Counted from the first letter of the stretch, positions 40,993-51,350 are shown. The stretch is 64,000 bases of DNA from Latrodectus hesperus (GCA_037975125.1 CM075852.1:14040011-14104010); one strand, 5' to 3'. A program made the numbers and translations. Notes: generated by a model not told the origin, from the letters alone.

Positions 40993-41884
40993 TTAGGTTG
41001 GTGCGTATGAAATGTCGGATTCTCTTTACATGCGGACGTTTTCCTCCCTGTTTTCGTTATACTTTTGTATTTGGCATAACCTCATTCATACTCGTATTGT
41101 CCATTGCCAGAGACTCATTTCAGCAAAATAGGTTTTCTCGAAGGTCTTCCCTTTTTTATTTCTTTTGAGTTTATTGCCGATATGAATTCTGCCGACATTC
41201 GCGTCATTTTCTTATATGAGTACAAACTTGGTAATAGTGCTGCAAAAGCTGCACGCAACATAAACCAAGCGTTTGGGGAGAATACGGTTAACGATCGGAA
41301 AGTGCAGCGTTGGTTCGAAAAATTTCGGACTGGCGATTTTTCACTGCAAAATGAGCCGCGCGGAAGACCCAAAACGTCTGTGAAGAATGATGACCTGAAG
41401 GCTCTAGTGGAAGCGGATCCAGCCGTATCCACGAGGGAACTTGCTATCAGGATGAAAGTTGACCATACAACGATATTGAGACACCTTTCTGAGATTGGCA
41501 AGGTTAAGAAGATGGACAAGTGGGTACCGCACGCACTGACAGAGCGAAATAAGCTGGATCGGTTAAACGTATGCTCATCATTGCAGCATCCACCCTATTC
41601 ACCGGATCTCTCGCCGACCGATTTTCATTTTTTCAAGCATTTAGAGCTGTTTTTAAGGGGCATACACTATGAAAATGAAGACAGTCTAAAAAACTCGATA
41701 TCAGAGTTTATTAATTCTAAAGACCAAAATTTTTTAAGACAGACATCTACGCTTTAAAATCTCGTTGGGAGAAGTGTATTGAAGCGAATGGAGCATACTT
41801 TGATTGAATAAACAATTTTTGAAGAAAGATATGCAGTTTTATACAATCACTTAAGAATCCGACATTTCATACGCACCAACCTAG
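40993..41884 (+). mobile_element. Mariner deletion derivative, copy 1
   Basis: 892 bp bounded by inverted repeats of about 30 bp: left TTAGGTTGGTGCGTATGAAA, right its complement with one mismatch at the outermost base. TA duplications lie at 40991-40992 and 41885-41886. The TTAGGTTGGTGC end is typical of the mariner branch that includes Hsmar-type elements. The copy lacks about 400 bp of the central transposase coding part. It differs from copy 2 (47173-48064) at 11 positions, about 1.2 percent. Confidence 0.96.
41182..41757 (+). CDS. Truncated mariner transposase (DNA-binding domain), copy 1
   Basis: Open frame of 191 residues from ATG 41182. The frame stays open further upstream, but this ATG fits the mariner N-terminus. 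Residues 1-55 form the first helix-turn-helix (VQRWFEKFRTGDFS), then GRPKT (61-65), then the second helix-turn-helix (80-105) and the linker motif WVPHALT (114-120). After Leu134 the protein jumps to QHPPYSPDLSPTDFHFF (135-151). The segment with the first two catalytic aspartates is deleted; only the third (Asp147) remains. A frameshift near 41742 puts the normal C-terminus (SRWEKCIEANGAYFD) out of frame. It cannot cut DNA, but the domain that binds the element ends appears intact. A full mariner transposase has about 345 residues. Confidence 0.85.
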   Translation: MNSADIRVIFLYEYKLGNSAAKAARNINQAFGENTVNDRKVQRWFEKFRTGDFSLQNEPRGRPKTSVKNDDLKALVEADPAVSTRELAIRMKVDHTTILRHLSEIGKVKKMDKWVPHALTERNKLDRLNVCSSLQHPPYSPDLSPTDFHFFKHLELFLRGIHYENEDSLKNSISEFINSKDQNFLRQTSTL

Positions 41885-41886
41885 TA

Positions 41887-42937
41887 CTAGTTTTTTTTAA
41901 ACTAAGCATAGCTTAGGTTTCAAAAATAACTACTAGTTTAAAAATATTTTATTTGAAACAAGATTTGTTAAAACTTGGTGGGGCTCTTTTTCCTTTTATA
42001 TAAACATTTCTTTCCAATTTATATCTGTGTTTTTTCGAGAAGTTTTTAATCAGTTACCATCAATTGCTTCTATATTTGTTTTCTTAGTAAATATAATGTT
42101 CGCGCATGCGCGCAAGTCACGTGATATTGTTTGAAATGTGAAACATCCAATATTTTTACAGATGTATCACAAAGAGATAAAATAAAACATATCCTGAATT
42201 AACATTTAACATTATGAACTGTGTGTTTCATTCATTCTCATTGCGCTTCATTCTGTTATAAAAATAAAATTTTTTGACTCAATTAACTTTTCAGTGTCTA
42301 CTTAAGTTGTTAATTTTACCAGACTAGAATTATTTTAAATACTTTCATGCGGAAGAACAAAATTACGAACGTAACAGAACATGAAAGTAAACAAACTGAT
42401 TACTTTATGTTCTAAAATAAATATAAATATAATGAATCAACATTCGTTATTCTTTTCTGAAACAGAAGAAACAGCATTTCTTGTAATAATAGTAATATTA
42501 AATCTTCAAAAGATTTAAAAAAATTAAATAAGCTCGCAAATTGCATTTTCGATGGTTTGAGATATCAAGAATCAAACTGTTCAAAGCTTTCTTATTCAGG
42601 TCAGAGTATATAAATAAACACCAATTCAATATATGTTCACATCAAATTTGAATTCCCACAACATAGAATAAATGAAACTTATAATGTTGTTTTCAATCTA
42701 AAAAATGAATTTGTAGAAATTTAACAACTCCTATCTGACTTTCATAGGAACTCTCTACTTGAGATGAAAATATCATCGAAGTTTTTCATTCTTAAGCAAT
42801 GAAAATCAAGAATGCGCAATTTTTAACCATCTTGATAATGGAATGGCTAATCCTTCAGTCATACTGTTTCAGTTTTTTTTAAATAAACAATTGCCTTTCA
42901 TTTTTTGTATTTCTTGAAAGAATTCTTTTATTGAATT
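41887..42937. other. AT-rich DNA; CpG palindrome and E-box near 42.1 kb
   Basis: No gene recognised. At 42101-42112 CGCGCATGCGCG (an NRF-1-like palindrome) is followed by CACGTG at 42118-42123. Both stand out against the CpG-poor background and may mark a regulatory site. Confidence 0.35.
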
Positions 42938-42948
42938 ACAACTTTTAC

Positions 42949-43058
42949 ACGGACGAGGTCTTGCGGGAACCCCTTATCTTTTTTTAGATATTTCGGATAT
43001 TTTCAGGTTAATGGGAGTTGTCTAGCTCGGCTAAATTGTCCCAAGATTGGCAACAACA
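42949..43058 (+). repeat. Short retroposon with (CAA)n tail and TSD
   Basis: About 110 bp ending in GGCAACAACAACAA, flanked by perfect 11-bp direct repeats ACAACTTTTAC (42938-42948 and 43059-43069). The body (GGACGAGGTCTTGCGGGAAC...) matches no other copy here. The tail and target duplication indicate LINE-mediated retroposition of a 5'-truncated SINE. Confidence 0.8.
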
Positions 43059-44144
43059 ACAACTTTTACGCCAAGATAATAAAAAAAGAGCTATGCATAA
43101 CTCTTGGAACTCTCATAGCCACTAGAGTGTTGGATGGTACATACGTGTCTTTATAATTTTCTCTGCATTACTTTAATACTTTTGCAATATGTGAATTCCA
43201 ATTACATATTTTTCAAAACTATAAATATTCAGTGCTCAAAACTCTTTTATTAATTTTTCCTAGATTTTGAACAATGAAACTTCATTGCAGATTAACCATA
43301 AAAGTTGTAACATGCATCTTTAATTCTCTAAAGGTTATGAATATTTTAATAAGTGTATGTTTATAAATACTTTATCACTAATATAATGTTTAAATTGCTT
43401 TATTCACTAGAAGGAAGAATAGTACAATGCAACGATTGATCGGTAAGTAAAAAATTGTTTGTATGCAGTGGGGAAAAGAACACAGTAAAGAATACAATCA
43501 TTTCAGCTGATCCCACATAGGATTCAATTATTTATCAACCGTTAATGAATCCATGGTAATTAAGATAAACGAGCAATTCTAACTTTGAATCGCTTTTTTT
43601 CCTACAACTAATATGCTTTATAATAAAAGGGCTGAAATATTTCCTTATTTTCCGTTCGAAAAAGTTACGCTATGTGAAATTCTCAAACATAATTAAATTT
43701 TAGCATTTTTTAGATATTAAGGTCTGAAAAATGTGTACTTAATAAAACTGGAAACGTGAAAGGCTAATGGTTACTTTAAATTGATTCACTGAGTCTTTCA
43801 AATAAAGCTTTTGTTAATTCAAATCTTTGAGTTTTGTCTTTTAAGTACCGATTTCCTGTAGAAAAGTAATAAATGCAAATAGCCATGTAACTTAAAAGAT
43901 TAATTTTAATTATAATTTTTAACCGTCGATATAATGTAGTTGTTTATCAGTTCATATTTTACAAATAATACTAAGTAAAAGATTCTTCACAAATAATTCA
44001 GATCTAATAATGACAAAAAAGGAAAATTAGTAAATAGTTTGAAAAAGTGGAAATACTAAAGATACGATGTATTATTATTTTCTATATAAATTTTAAAAAT
44101 ACTTTTAGTTATCTATAAGTAATATAAGAGCAAATTATTTATCC

Positions 44145-44206
44145 ATATGTATATATATACATATATATATGTATATATGTATATATAGAGAGAGAGAGAG
44201 AGAGAG
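44145..44206. repeat. (TA/GTATA)n(GA)n microsatellite
   Basis: Alternating TA with GTATAT steps, followed by GAGAGAGAGAGAGAGAG. Confidence 0.9.
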
Positions 44207-44356
44207 GAATATTCAAGTATAAATCAAAGACTGCGGACAGCAAAGTATGGTGTAACAATCAATCACAAGTTAATCTCTAATTTCTCATAATTTGAGTTAA
44301 TTGTCTATAGGCCAATTGGCATTTTAGGCGTCTATTTGATGTAGAACTTTCATATG

Positions 44357-44472
<116 letters not shown>

Positions 44473-45299
44473 GAATCAATAAAATCAGAGTGTTAAGAAT
44501 ATCAGCATATAAATAATCTTTTCCATTTAGAGAAAAATGTTTTTTTCCTTCTTTATTTTAATACTACTTCACAACATATTAATGACATACGTATATCGTA
44601 CACTTCTACGCAAAAAATGTAGCAAATTAATGCAACATAGGTATAACTTTTAGAAAAAATTTTTCCAACTTCAAAAGAATAAAATATTATCGTATATCTT
44701 CTCAGCTTCATTGAAGAAACAATTAAACTCTTCACAATATTAAGATATTTTCTGAGTGTAAAAATATTTGCTTATTTTGTCCATTTCAAAAAACAAATTT
44801 GATCAAAAAAAATCTAAACAAGGGACCATGCATAATATTTAGAGTTTGTAACATCGTATTTCGGAGATGTATGATAATTCCTTGTGTTTAAAATCATAAG
44901 CATTTTATTATCATTTTTTCTGACTTATAATACAAACATAAATGTACAGGCAGACATAAGCATACGGTGTGATCAAAAAAAATCCCCCTATATAAAAAAC
45001 ATTTGCGGCCTATGCTAGAACTCAACAAGTGGAACCAAAATTTCAGACTTTTTGTCTTAGGATATGTGTTGTAGATTATGATAATTTTAAACAAAGCAGA
45101 AAGAGCTCACAATTACAATTAATTAACAGAAATTGAAATTTTGGATGCTCACTCTTTTCTTGCGCAGATTGATCACTAAGCTAAAAAAAATTATGAAGAA
45201 ACAATTTGGAACGATAAGAGTCTGGTAAAAATTGCAGGCTCAAAACATTTGCAAAGAACAGCATTATAAATAATTAATTAATAACAATATTAAAGAAAA

Positions 45300-45592
45300 A
45301 AAAATGATTTTATTGGAATTTTAAAATTTCAACCTCATTGGCAGCATGATGTGAAGGTTCGAACCACAATGGCAGATGTAATACAGGAAGAAAAATCTGT
45401 ATAGATTCAAGTTTTGAGTCCTATTTATAATCTGAAACATCTTGTAGACAGGCAGGCTCCCTGTATACCTTATATTTCAGATTATCGCACAACCAGAAAT
45501 CCAAAGAAGTGAGGTCTGAAAATCGCAACGGGCATGAAATTCCAAAGTTAAGGGAGATGACTGTCACCAAAATGTTATTGAATCACTGATCG
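45300..45592 (-). pseudogene. DDE (IS630/mariner-like) transposase C-terminal remnant
   Basis: On the - strand CPLRFSDLTSLDFWLCDNLK (45537-45478) followed by YKVYREPACLQDV fits the block around the last catalytic residue in a group of arthropod transposases (usually WP.RSPDLT.LDFWLWG.LK.KVY). Upstream the frame changes; a decayed RHF/WP segment can be made out at 45540-45590. The downstream part ends in a diverged NEVEIL, comparable to the usual GGH.E.L end. It abuts the + strand Tc1 element directly, so one of the two was truncated at the junction. Confidence 0.65.
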
Positions 45593-45607
45593 AACACACA
45601 AGGGGAC

Positions 45608-46990
45608 GTGCGGAGGAGCATTGTATATGCCGCACCCTGTAGCGCCACTTCACAATGCTATTTAAGGCTTGAAGATTTCGTCAATTTTAGGTTCGGCAAT
45701 CGTGTTTTTCCTGTGGTTTTTTCAAAAGACGATCGATTATGCTGCGCAGAAAACAGCGATCATTTTTTTGATCAAGTATCCGAGTTCGTCAGAGAAAGGA
45801 AAGCGGTTTATCGTACTTGTGTGGATTATCTTTCAGGGAAATCGGTAGTCGTGTTGGACGAAACCAAACAACTGTAATGCGGATATGTGATGGCTGGATG
45901 CAGGAAGGTACGACAGACTGACGTGTTCGATTGCATCCACCTCAGAGCACCATTCACGTAATGACAGACACATTGTGTGCATGGCAGAGACGGTGTTCTG
46001 TGCTCAGCCACATCACGAACCATAGCACAGCGCATTCAGTCCGTAACGCATCATCCAGTGTCTGCACGTCCCATTCGATGCCGTTTACATCAGGTTTGGT
46101 TTGTTTGGTTTGTTTGTCGCTCAACGGTCATTTTTTGCACACGAGGGCTAATTAGACCGCGACTTACGGCTTAAATTGGATTCCGAACCACTACAAACAT
46201 CCATGCCCAAGGTGGGATTCAAACCCACGAACTGTTGAACCGAAAGCAAGAGCGCTAACCATTCGGCTGCCAGCTCGGCGCCGTTTACAGCAGAGTGGTC
46301 TGTCCGCAAGTCGTCCATTGCTTCGTCTACCCTTGACGCAGTACCACGCCACCAATGTTGCAATTAAAGAAGGATGTGGACGGAATTAAATTGCATTTAC
46401 TGACGAGCCATGTTTCTGTATGCATGGTCAGATTTGAGTCTGGAGATACCGTGGAGAGATGATGAGAAAAGCTGCGTTATGCACCGCCACACTGGTCCTG
46501 CACCGGGAAATACAGTACGGGGCTCACTCTTGCACTCCTCTAGTACGCATTGCTGGTACTTTAAACATCCAACGCTACATCTCCGTCGTGCTGGAGCCAG
46601 TTGTCCTTTCTTACCTTCACGGATTTCCTACAACTATATTTCAAGAGGATAATGCGTGACCACACGTGGCACGCATTTTTCAAGAATTCTTCATCAATTG
46701 TCAGATTGAATTGCTTCCCTAACTGGCTCGTTCTACAAATCTTTTGTCAAAAGAAAGCATGTGTTCCAATGGATGCTCAACGATGGATCCAGATTACATC
46801 CCCAGCTGCCGCATCAGATCAACTTTAGCATCGTGTAGAAGCTGCTTGGTCTGCTATATCCCAAGAACATATCCAAAGTCTCTTTGAATCAATGCCATGT
46901 GGCAGCGGTGATCACCAGCAATGAAGGCTATTCTGGCTACTAATTTTGGCAGGAACAACACTTCACAGAAGTCTATAAATTTAATCATTT
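45608..46990 (+). pseudogene. Tc1-family transposase remnant (with nested SINE)
   Basis: In order: an N-terminal part with helix-turn-helix remnants (VSEFVRERKAVYRTC, near 45775-45820); IAQRIQSVTHHPVSARPIR (near 46025-46078); SINE insertion; the resumed SGLSA-type segment at 46294-46350; FTDEP with the first aspartate (near 46395-46412); MHRHTGPAPG with a frame change; VRIAGTLNIQRYISVVLEPV (46545-46604); FQEDNA with the second aspartate, then TGA (near 46640-46660); a scrambled region where the third catalytic residue is lost; and ITSPAAASDQL, then EAAWSAISQEHIQSLFESMP (near 46838-46900). Many stops and frameshifts: inactive. The Tc1 DD34E assignment is secure from the motif order. Confidence 0.85.
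46094..46279 (-). repeat. tRNA-derived SINE, family II, nested in Tc1, with TSD
   Basis: Flanked by GCCGTTTACATCAG (46080-46093) and GCCGTTTACAGCAG (46280-46293), a 14-bp target duplication with one mismatch. Read on the - strand it has an A-box (GGCAGCCGAATGGTTAGCGC), a B-box (GGGTTTGAATCCCACC, near 46214-46229) and a 3' end in GACAAACAAACC. Removing it rejoins the Tc1 coding sequence around RCRLHQ and SGLSA. Related copies: 50798-50961 and 63270-63362. Confidence 0.92.
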
Positions 46991-47092
46991 GATACCAAGT
47001 CAACATGTTATCTACAAAACAATTTTTGTTGTGATATTTCTTATCTTTCTTGGTGTTGCAATTTGGGTGGTTAGCAGTTTATATATATACAT

Positions 47093-47105
47093 ATAATATA
47101 CATTA

Positions 47106-47172
<67 letters not shown>
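47093..47172. repeat. (TA)n microsatellite
   Basis: TA tract between the Tc1 element and mariner copy 2, which starts exactly at its end. Confidence 0.95.
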
Positions 47173-47176
<4 letters not shown>

Positions 47177-48060
47177 GTTGGTGCGTATGAAATGTCGGAT
47201 TCTCTTTACATGCGGACGTTTTCCTCCCTGTTTTCGTTATACTTTTGTATTTGGCATAACTTCATTCATACTCGTATTGTCCATTGCCAGAGACTCATTT
47301 CAGCAAAATAGGTTTTCTCGAAGGTCTTCCCTTTTTTATTTCTTTTGAGTTTATTGCCGATATGAGTTCTGCCGACATTCGCGTCATTTTCTTATATGAG
47401 TACAAACTTGGTAATAGTGCTGCAAAAGTTGCACGCAACATAAACCTAGCGTTTGGGGAGAATACGGTTAACGATCGGAAAGTGCAGCGTTGGTTCGAAA
47501 AATTTCGGACTGGCGATTTTTCACTGCAAAATGAGCCGCGCGGAAGACCCAAAACGTCTGTGAAGAATGATGACCTGAAGGCTCTAGTGGAAGCGGATCC
47601 AGCCGTATCCACGAGGGAACTTGCTATCAGGATGAAAGTTGACCATACAACGATATTGAGACACCTTTCTGAGATTGGCAAGGTTAAGAAGATGGACAAG
47701 TGGGTACCGCACGCACTGACAGAGCGAAATAAGCTGGATCTGTTAAACGTATGCTCATCATTGCAGCATCCACCATATTCACCGGATCTCTCGCCGACCG
47801 ATTTTCATGTTTTCAAGCATTTAGAGCTGTTTTTAAGGGGCAAACACTATGAAAATGAAGACAGTCTAAAAAACTCGATATCAGAGTTTATTAATTCTAA
47901 AGACCAAAATTTTTTAAGACAGGCATCTACGCTTTAAAATCTCGTTGGGAGAAGTGTATTGAAGCGAATGGAGCATACTTTGATTGAATAAACAGCTTTT
48001 GAAGAAAGATATGCAGTTTTATACAATCACTTAAGAATCCGACATTTCATACGCACCAAC

Positions 48061-48064
<4 letters not shown>
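47173..48064 (+). mobile_element. Mariner deletion derivative, copy 2
   Basis: Same 892-bp structure as copy 1, with matching inverted ends (TTAGGTTGGTGCGTATGAAA and its exact complement) and TA at both sides (47171-47172, 48065-48066). It shares copy 1's internal deletion and C-terminal frameshift, so both descend from one deleted master. It is inserted in a (TA)n microsatellite that continues on the right. Confidence 0.96.
47362..47937 (+). CDS. Truncated mariner transposase (DNA-binding domain), copy 2
   Basis: 191 codons from ATG 47362, the same architecture as copy 1: two helix-turn-helix segments, GRPKT, WVPHALT, then a direct jump to QHPPYSPDLSPTDFHVF with only the third catalytic aspartate left. 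Most of the few differences from copy 1 change residues: N2S, A23V, Q29L, R127L, F150V, I161K, T188A. This is the pattern of neutral decay rather than of a protein kept under selection. The frame is nevertheless still open in both copies. Confidence 0.85.
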   Translation: MSSADIRVIFLYEYKLGNSAAKVARNINLAFGENTVNDRKVQRWFEKFRTGDFSLQNEPRGRPKTSVKNDDLKALVEADPAVSTRELAIRMKVDHTTILRHLSEIGKVKKMDKWVPHALTERNKLDLLNVCSSLQHPPYSPDLSPTDFHVFKHLELFLRGKHYENEDSLKNSISEFINSKDQNFLRQASTL

Positions 48065-48114
<50 letters not shown>

Positions 48115-48117
48115 TTA
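48065..48117. repeat. (TA)n microsatellite between mariner and SINE
   Basis: Continuation of the TA tract after the mariner, ending TACACATATATTATC before the SINE. Confidence 0.93.
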
Positions 48118-48399
48118 TCTAATGGCGGGCACACAAGGGTGACTAAACCCTATGCCACAACAAGGCCAAAAACTGCTACTCATTTATCGTTACCCAGCGA
48201 GCACCTGTGAACCAAGTCAAGGAATCGAGTAGCATTACCCGCGCCATACCACCACAAACCCGTTTATAGAGCGGCCACATCCATACAGCATCACAGAAGA
48301 AAGCAGAGAAAGAGAAAGAAACATCCATGCCCGAACCGGGATTCGAACCCGAGACCAACAGCTCAGGAGTCAGGAACGCTAACCACTCAGCCAATCGGT

Positions 48400-48403
<4 letters not shown>
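48118..48403 (-). repeat. tRNA-derived SINE, family Ib, in a (TA)n tract
   Basis: Reverse-complement copy of the element at 36285-36600: GCCGACCGATTGGCTGAGTG head, GGTTCGAATCCCGG B-box (near 48338-48351), CT-rich linker, CTATAAACGGGTTTGTGG and GTGTGCCCGCCATTAGATAA end. Nearly full length and well preserved. TA repeats lie on both sides. Confidence 0.9.
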
Positions 48404-48494
<91 letters not shown>

Positions 48495-48503
48495 TGTATG
48501 TAT
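48404..48503. repeat. (TA)n(GTAT)n microsatellite
   Basis: TA tract ending in GTATGTATGTATGTAT. Confidence 0.93.
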
Positions 48504-48692
48504 AAAAACGTTTCCCATTAAATTAGTTGCTCCAGATTGCGGCATTTGAATGTGCTAAAACTGATAAGAAACCTTCATCTGAATAGAGCACAGAAGCCAT
48601 AAATCTTTGGTTTCCAATAACCAAACTGCGAACATCACTTCTTGCAGTGTTCTTAACACATCCCTAATCGTATTGAGCACATGCCCTACTGC
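48504..48692. other. Unassigned sequence left of the hAT element
   Basis: No recognised gene. Moderately AT-rich unique DNA up to the start of the hAT terminal repeat. Confidence 0.4.
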
Positions 48693-49560
48693 AGTGTTTC
48701 CCAAAGTAGGATACGTGTACTGCCAGGGTTTGGTGGTGATACAACTAAAAGGCAAAGGTCAACCCCCGGAAAATCAGAATTAATAAAGGACTCGTTGCAA
48801 GAATTCAAAATGCTGGCCTGAATGTCATATCCACATTTTATTGCATACACAGACAGGCTTTGGCAACACGTAAGTCCATTCTTTGGGTGCATCATTTTCT
48901 TCGCAAATATGTATAGAAATGGAAAGTAGTCATACCCAGCTTCTCTCTCTTCTTTATAGCGCTATTCGTTAACTATCTCGAGGAAAGGTTCTGAATAGAT
49001 TGTTTGAAATTAGAAAAGAGCTTCAACATTTTCTTAATGATAGATTGAGTTGAGGAACAGTTTTAAAGACTGGAAATATTTTTGTTAACTAGCATATTTA
49101 ACAGATATATTCTCTGTTTTAAATTGCCTCAACTTATCGTTTCAAGTCAAAGAAATTTCATTGTTTAGTTTGAAAGGTACAGTGAACTTTGCCACCGTAA
49201 AACTAAATTCATGGCAAAAGAAAGTTGATAGGTAAGAAGGAAACTCGTTTCAGTCTCTTTATGAGTTTCTAGCAAGTTCGACTATAAAAATTAATGTTGA
49301 TACTCTGAAATACATAAAACAGCATTTGGAGAGTTTACAAGTCAGCTTGGAAAACTATTTCCCAGATTTAAGCAAAAATATTGAATGGATAAGAGATCTG
49401 TTTCACGTTAACAGAACATCCATGCCAGAATTTTTGATGCATGCAGAAGAAGAACATTATTAGAATTAGCTTCATGCAGATTTTTGAAAAGTAAACTTAG
49501 GAAAATTCCTTAACATCATTCTCATTACAAATGCAACAATGTGTATCGGGTAGTGTTGTA
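48693..49560 (+). mobile_element. hAT element, internally deleted, right end missing
   Basis: It begins with CAGTGTTTCCCAAAGTAGGA then TACGTGTACTGCCAGGG, the form of the terminal repeats of many hAT elements (CAGTGTTTCCCAA...). Within about 90 bp it passes directly into the middle of a hAT transposase, so the 5' part is deleted. No complementary right end was found before 49.7 kb. The 8-bp target duplication could not be checked because one end is missing. Confidence 0.75.
48788..49510 (+). pseudogene. hAT transposase remnant (ZBED/SCAN-type)
   Basis: On the + strand with several frame changes: RIQNAGLNVISTFYCIHRQALATRK (near 48796-48872; the longer motif includes the conserved CxxHRxALA block), then LSRGKVLNRLFEIRKELQHF (48975-49035) with the conserved RWLSRG-type start, then AYLTDIFSVLNCLNLSFQ (near 49093-49147), TVNFATVKLNSWQKKVDR (49183-49232), FPDLSKNIEWIRDLFHVN (near 49362-49415) and LLELASCRFLKSKLRKIP (near 49456-49508). 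These match in order the transposase of the hAT branch domesticated in vertebrates as ZBED5/GTF2IRD2-type proteins. The N-terminal zinc finger and C-terminal dimerisation block are absent; stops occur. Inactive. Confidence 0.8.
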
Positions 49561-49760
49561 AAGAGGGGAAAAACCAGGTTCTTTTTACGAATAAATTCAG
49601 TTTACTCCTTTCGGGAAATTTAAAGATTCCCAGGAATATTGAAAGACCTCGACATTTTTGAAATTTTTCACATGATTAACAGATTCTTGGAGTTTTATTT
49701 TTAATCAGAAATTTTTTAAAATAAAAATAAAAATCCACTAATTTTATATATGTCAAAATT

Positions 49761-49882
<122 letters not shown>

Positions 49883-50084
49883 TATATATATTAAGATTTT
49901 CACACATTGAAGGAAGTATTCATTATATGTGAAATTACAAGAAAGTACTAAATTTTGGGATATAGAAATAAGTACAATAGTCCATGTATATAAAGCAGAT
50001 ACAAGACTTGATATTTATGTCTATGTATATATAATGTAGTTATGTTTATGCAGAACAATTTACACAATCTCAAGGCATAGGTCC

Positions 50085-50325
50085 GAGGTTCTGTCCTCGG
50101 GTTGGGCAAGATCAAATCCGCCTTTCATTGCATCACCTTTCATTTTCATGCATAGCTCCAACAGGTCCATAAAACTGAATATCAAGCATACTTATGAACT
50201 AAAGACATGGGGTTTTACGTTAGGCTAAGAACCTAAATGGGACTTATGCTTCGTACACCAGAGCCACGGAAACAGATATGGGCACTGCACTCCTTGACCC
50301 CACAAGGCTATTGTGTCGTTGAGTT
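50085..50325 (+). repeat. Dispersed repeat, family V
   Basis: Balanced composition against AT-rich flanks. The part from 50232 (AACCTAAATGGGACTTATGC...) matches the reverse complement of 17363-17465. The left part has GGTCCGAGGTTCTGTCCTCG, a small inverted repeat. Probably a SINE-like element; tRNA boxes are not clear. Confidence 0.5.
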
Positions 50326-50797
50326 TAGTTGTATTACACAACCTTGCTGATGTTCATAAACTAAAAAAATCCATTCATAATCTGAAATTGATTTAACTTG
50401 ACTGATTAATCAAGACTTAACAGATTTGTAAATAAAGACCCTTTATATTAACAAAATAGAATAATTGTTTAAAATATTTATAAATAAACCATAGTTTATG
50501 AGAAGCATTGTATTATAAAAAATTTTTAAAAACAATACTTTTACATATATAACCGATATAATATGCGTCACATCTACTTAGTCTGTTTCAAATATGCATT
50601 AAAAAATCATAATAATGATTTTGAAACAAAACATGGCATAAAATGTGTATATCTTTATAGAAGAAGGAAAATTCAAAAATGTTTTGAATTTTAACATTAA
50701 AAAGAAAGTAAAATTATGACATTTTGTAATATTTTTGCTTGTATAGTAATACATAGATTTCGTTAATATTTTTGTTTGTGATACATGCACAAAATGA
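50326..50797. other. AT-rich DNA, no gene seen
   Basis: No gene or repeat recognised. Confidence 0.5.
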
Positions 50798-50961
50798 TTT
50801 CGTTTGTTTGTGGCTCAACAATCATTTTTCCGCACAAGGGTAAGTTAGACGGAAACCTACCACTTAAAGTGAATTCCAAACCACAGTGAACACCCATACC
50901 AAAGGTGAGATTCGAAGTGACCGGCTGTTGAACAAAGAGCTTCGGCTTCCTGCTTGTCCCT
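50798..50961 (-). repeat. tRNA-derived SINE, family II
   Basis: Decayed copy of the SINE nested at 46094-46279: GTTTGTTTGTGGCTCAACAA at the 3' end, GCACAAGGGTAAGTTAGACG, and a damaged B-box in the reverse complement of GGTGAGATTCGAAGT. No target duplication recognised. Confidence 0.75.
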
Positions 50962-51084
50962 ATAATTACATAATATTAGAATTTTATAAATAATTTTAGC
51001 AATTAACAGTGGTGCACGTAATAAGTTGTGTCATTTAATGATCAGTTGGGTCAGTAGCTTCCCTTCTCTTTCCGTAAGATCAAC

Positions 51085-51350
51085 AAAGTGAAGCGTCGTT
51101 TGCTGCAGGCAGGGATTCTGGGAAGTGAACACATTCTTTCTGACTTGGTTGCTGCGTGGGTTGGTGATGTGCCCACGTTGATCTAGAATGTCCAGAGCTG
51201 GTGTGGAAAGGAGGTTGCCAGCTAAGGTATCAGCTCGTCGCCTGACCTGTTATTCAAAATTACGAGGCTTTAATTATAGGTGAGAATTCCAATACCGTTA
51301 ACTTTAAAGTACAGTGTGAGACTCATTTGCACCACTATCTATGTATGTAA
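51085..51350 (+). repeat. Dispersed repeat, family IV (SINE-like)
   Basis: Second copy of the repeat at 13672-13885, carrying the same ordered blocks (AAAGTGAAGCGTCGTTTGC, GGGTTGGTGATGTGCC, GCTAAGGTAT, AAAGTACAGTGTGAGACTCA). It has an extra segment near 51255-51300 relative to the first copy. Confidence 0.65.

Larger units (their letters stand above)
45595..47090 (+). mobile_element. Tc1-like element, decayed and split by a SINE
   Basis: The right end is seen at 47051-47089: TTCTTGGTGTTGCAATTTGG then GTGGTTAGCAGT, the complement of a Tc1-type end with ACACCAAGAA shared with the element at 19144, next to TA. The left terminal repeat is missing: the element begins within its 5' part right beside the minus-strand DDE remnant. 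A family II SINE (46094-46279) interrupts the coding part. The right end borders a (TA)n tract. Confidence 0.8.

Noticed and set aside
41115..41519. 134-codon open frame on the minus strand of mariner copy 1 (and the same at 47295-47699)
   Set aside because: Antisense shadow of the transposase frame; no start context or family similarity.
44965..45000. Transposon left end CGGTGTGATCAAAA
   Set aside because: No complementary right end or target duplication could be paired with it.
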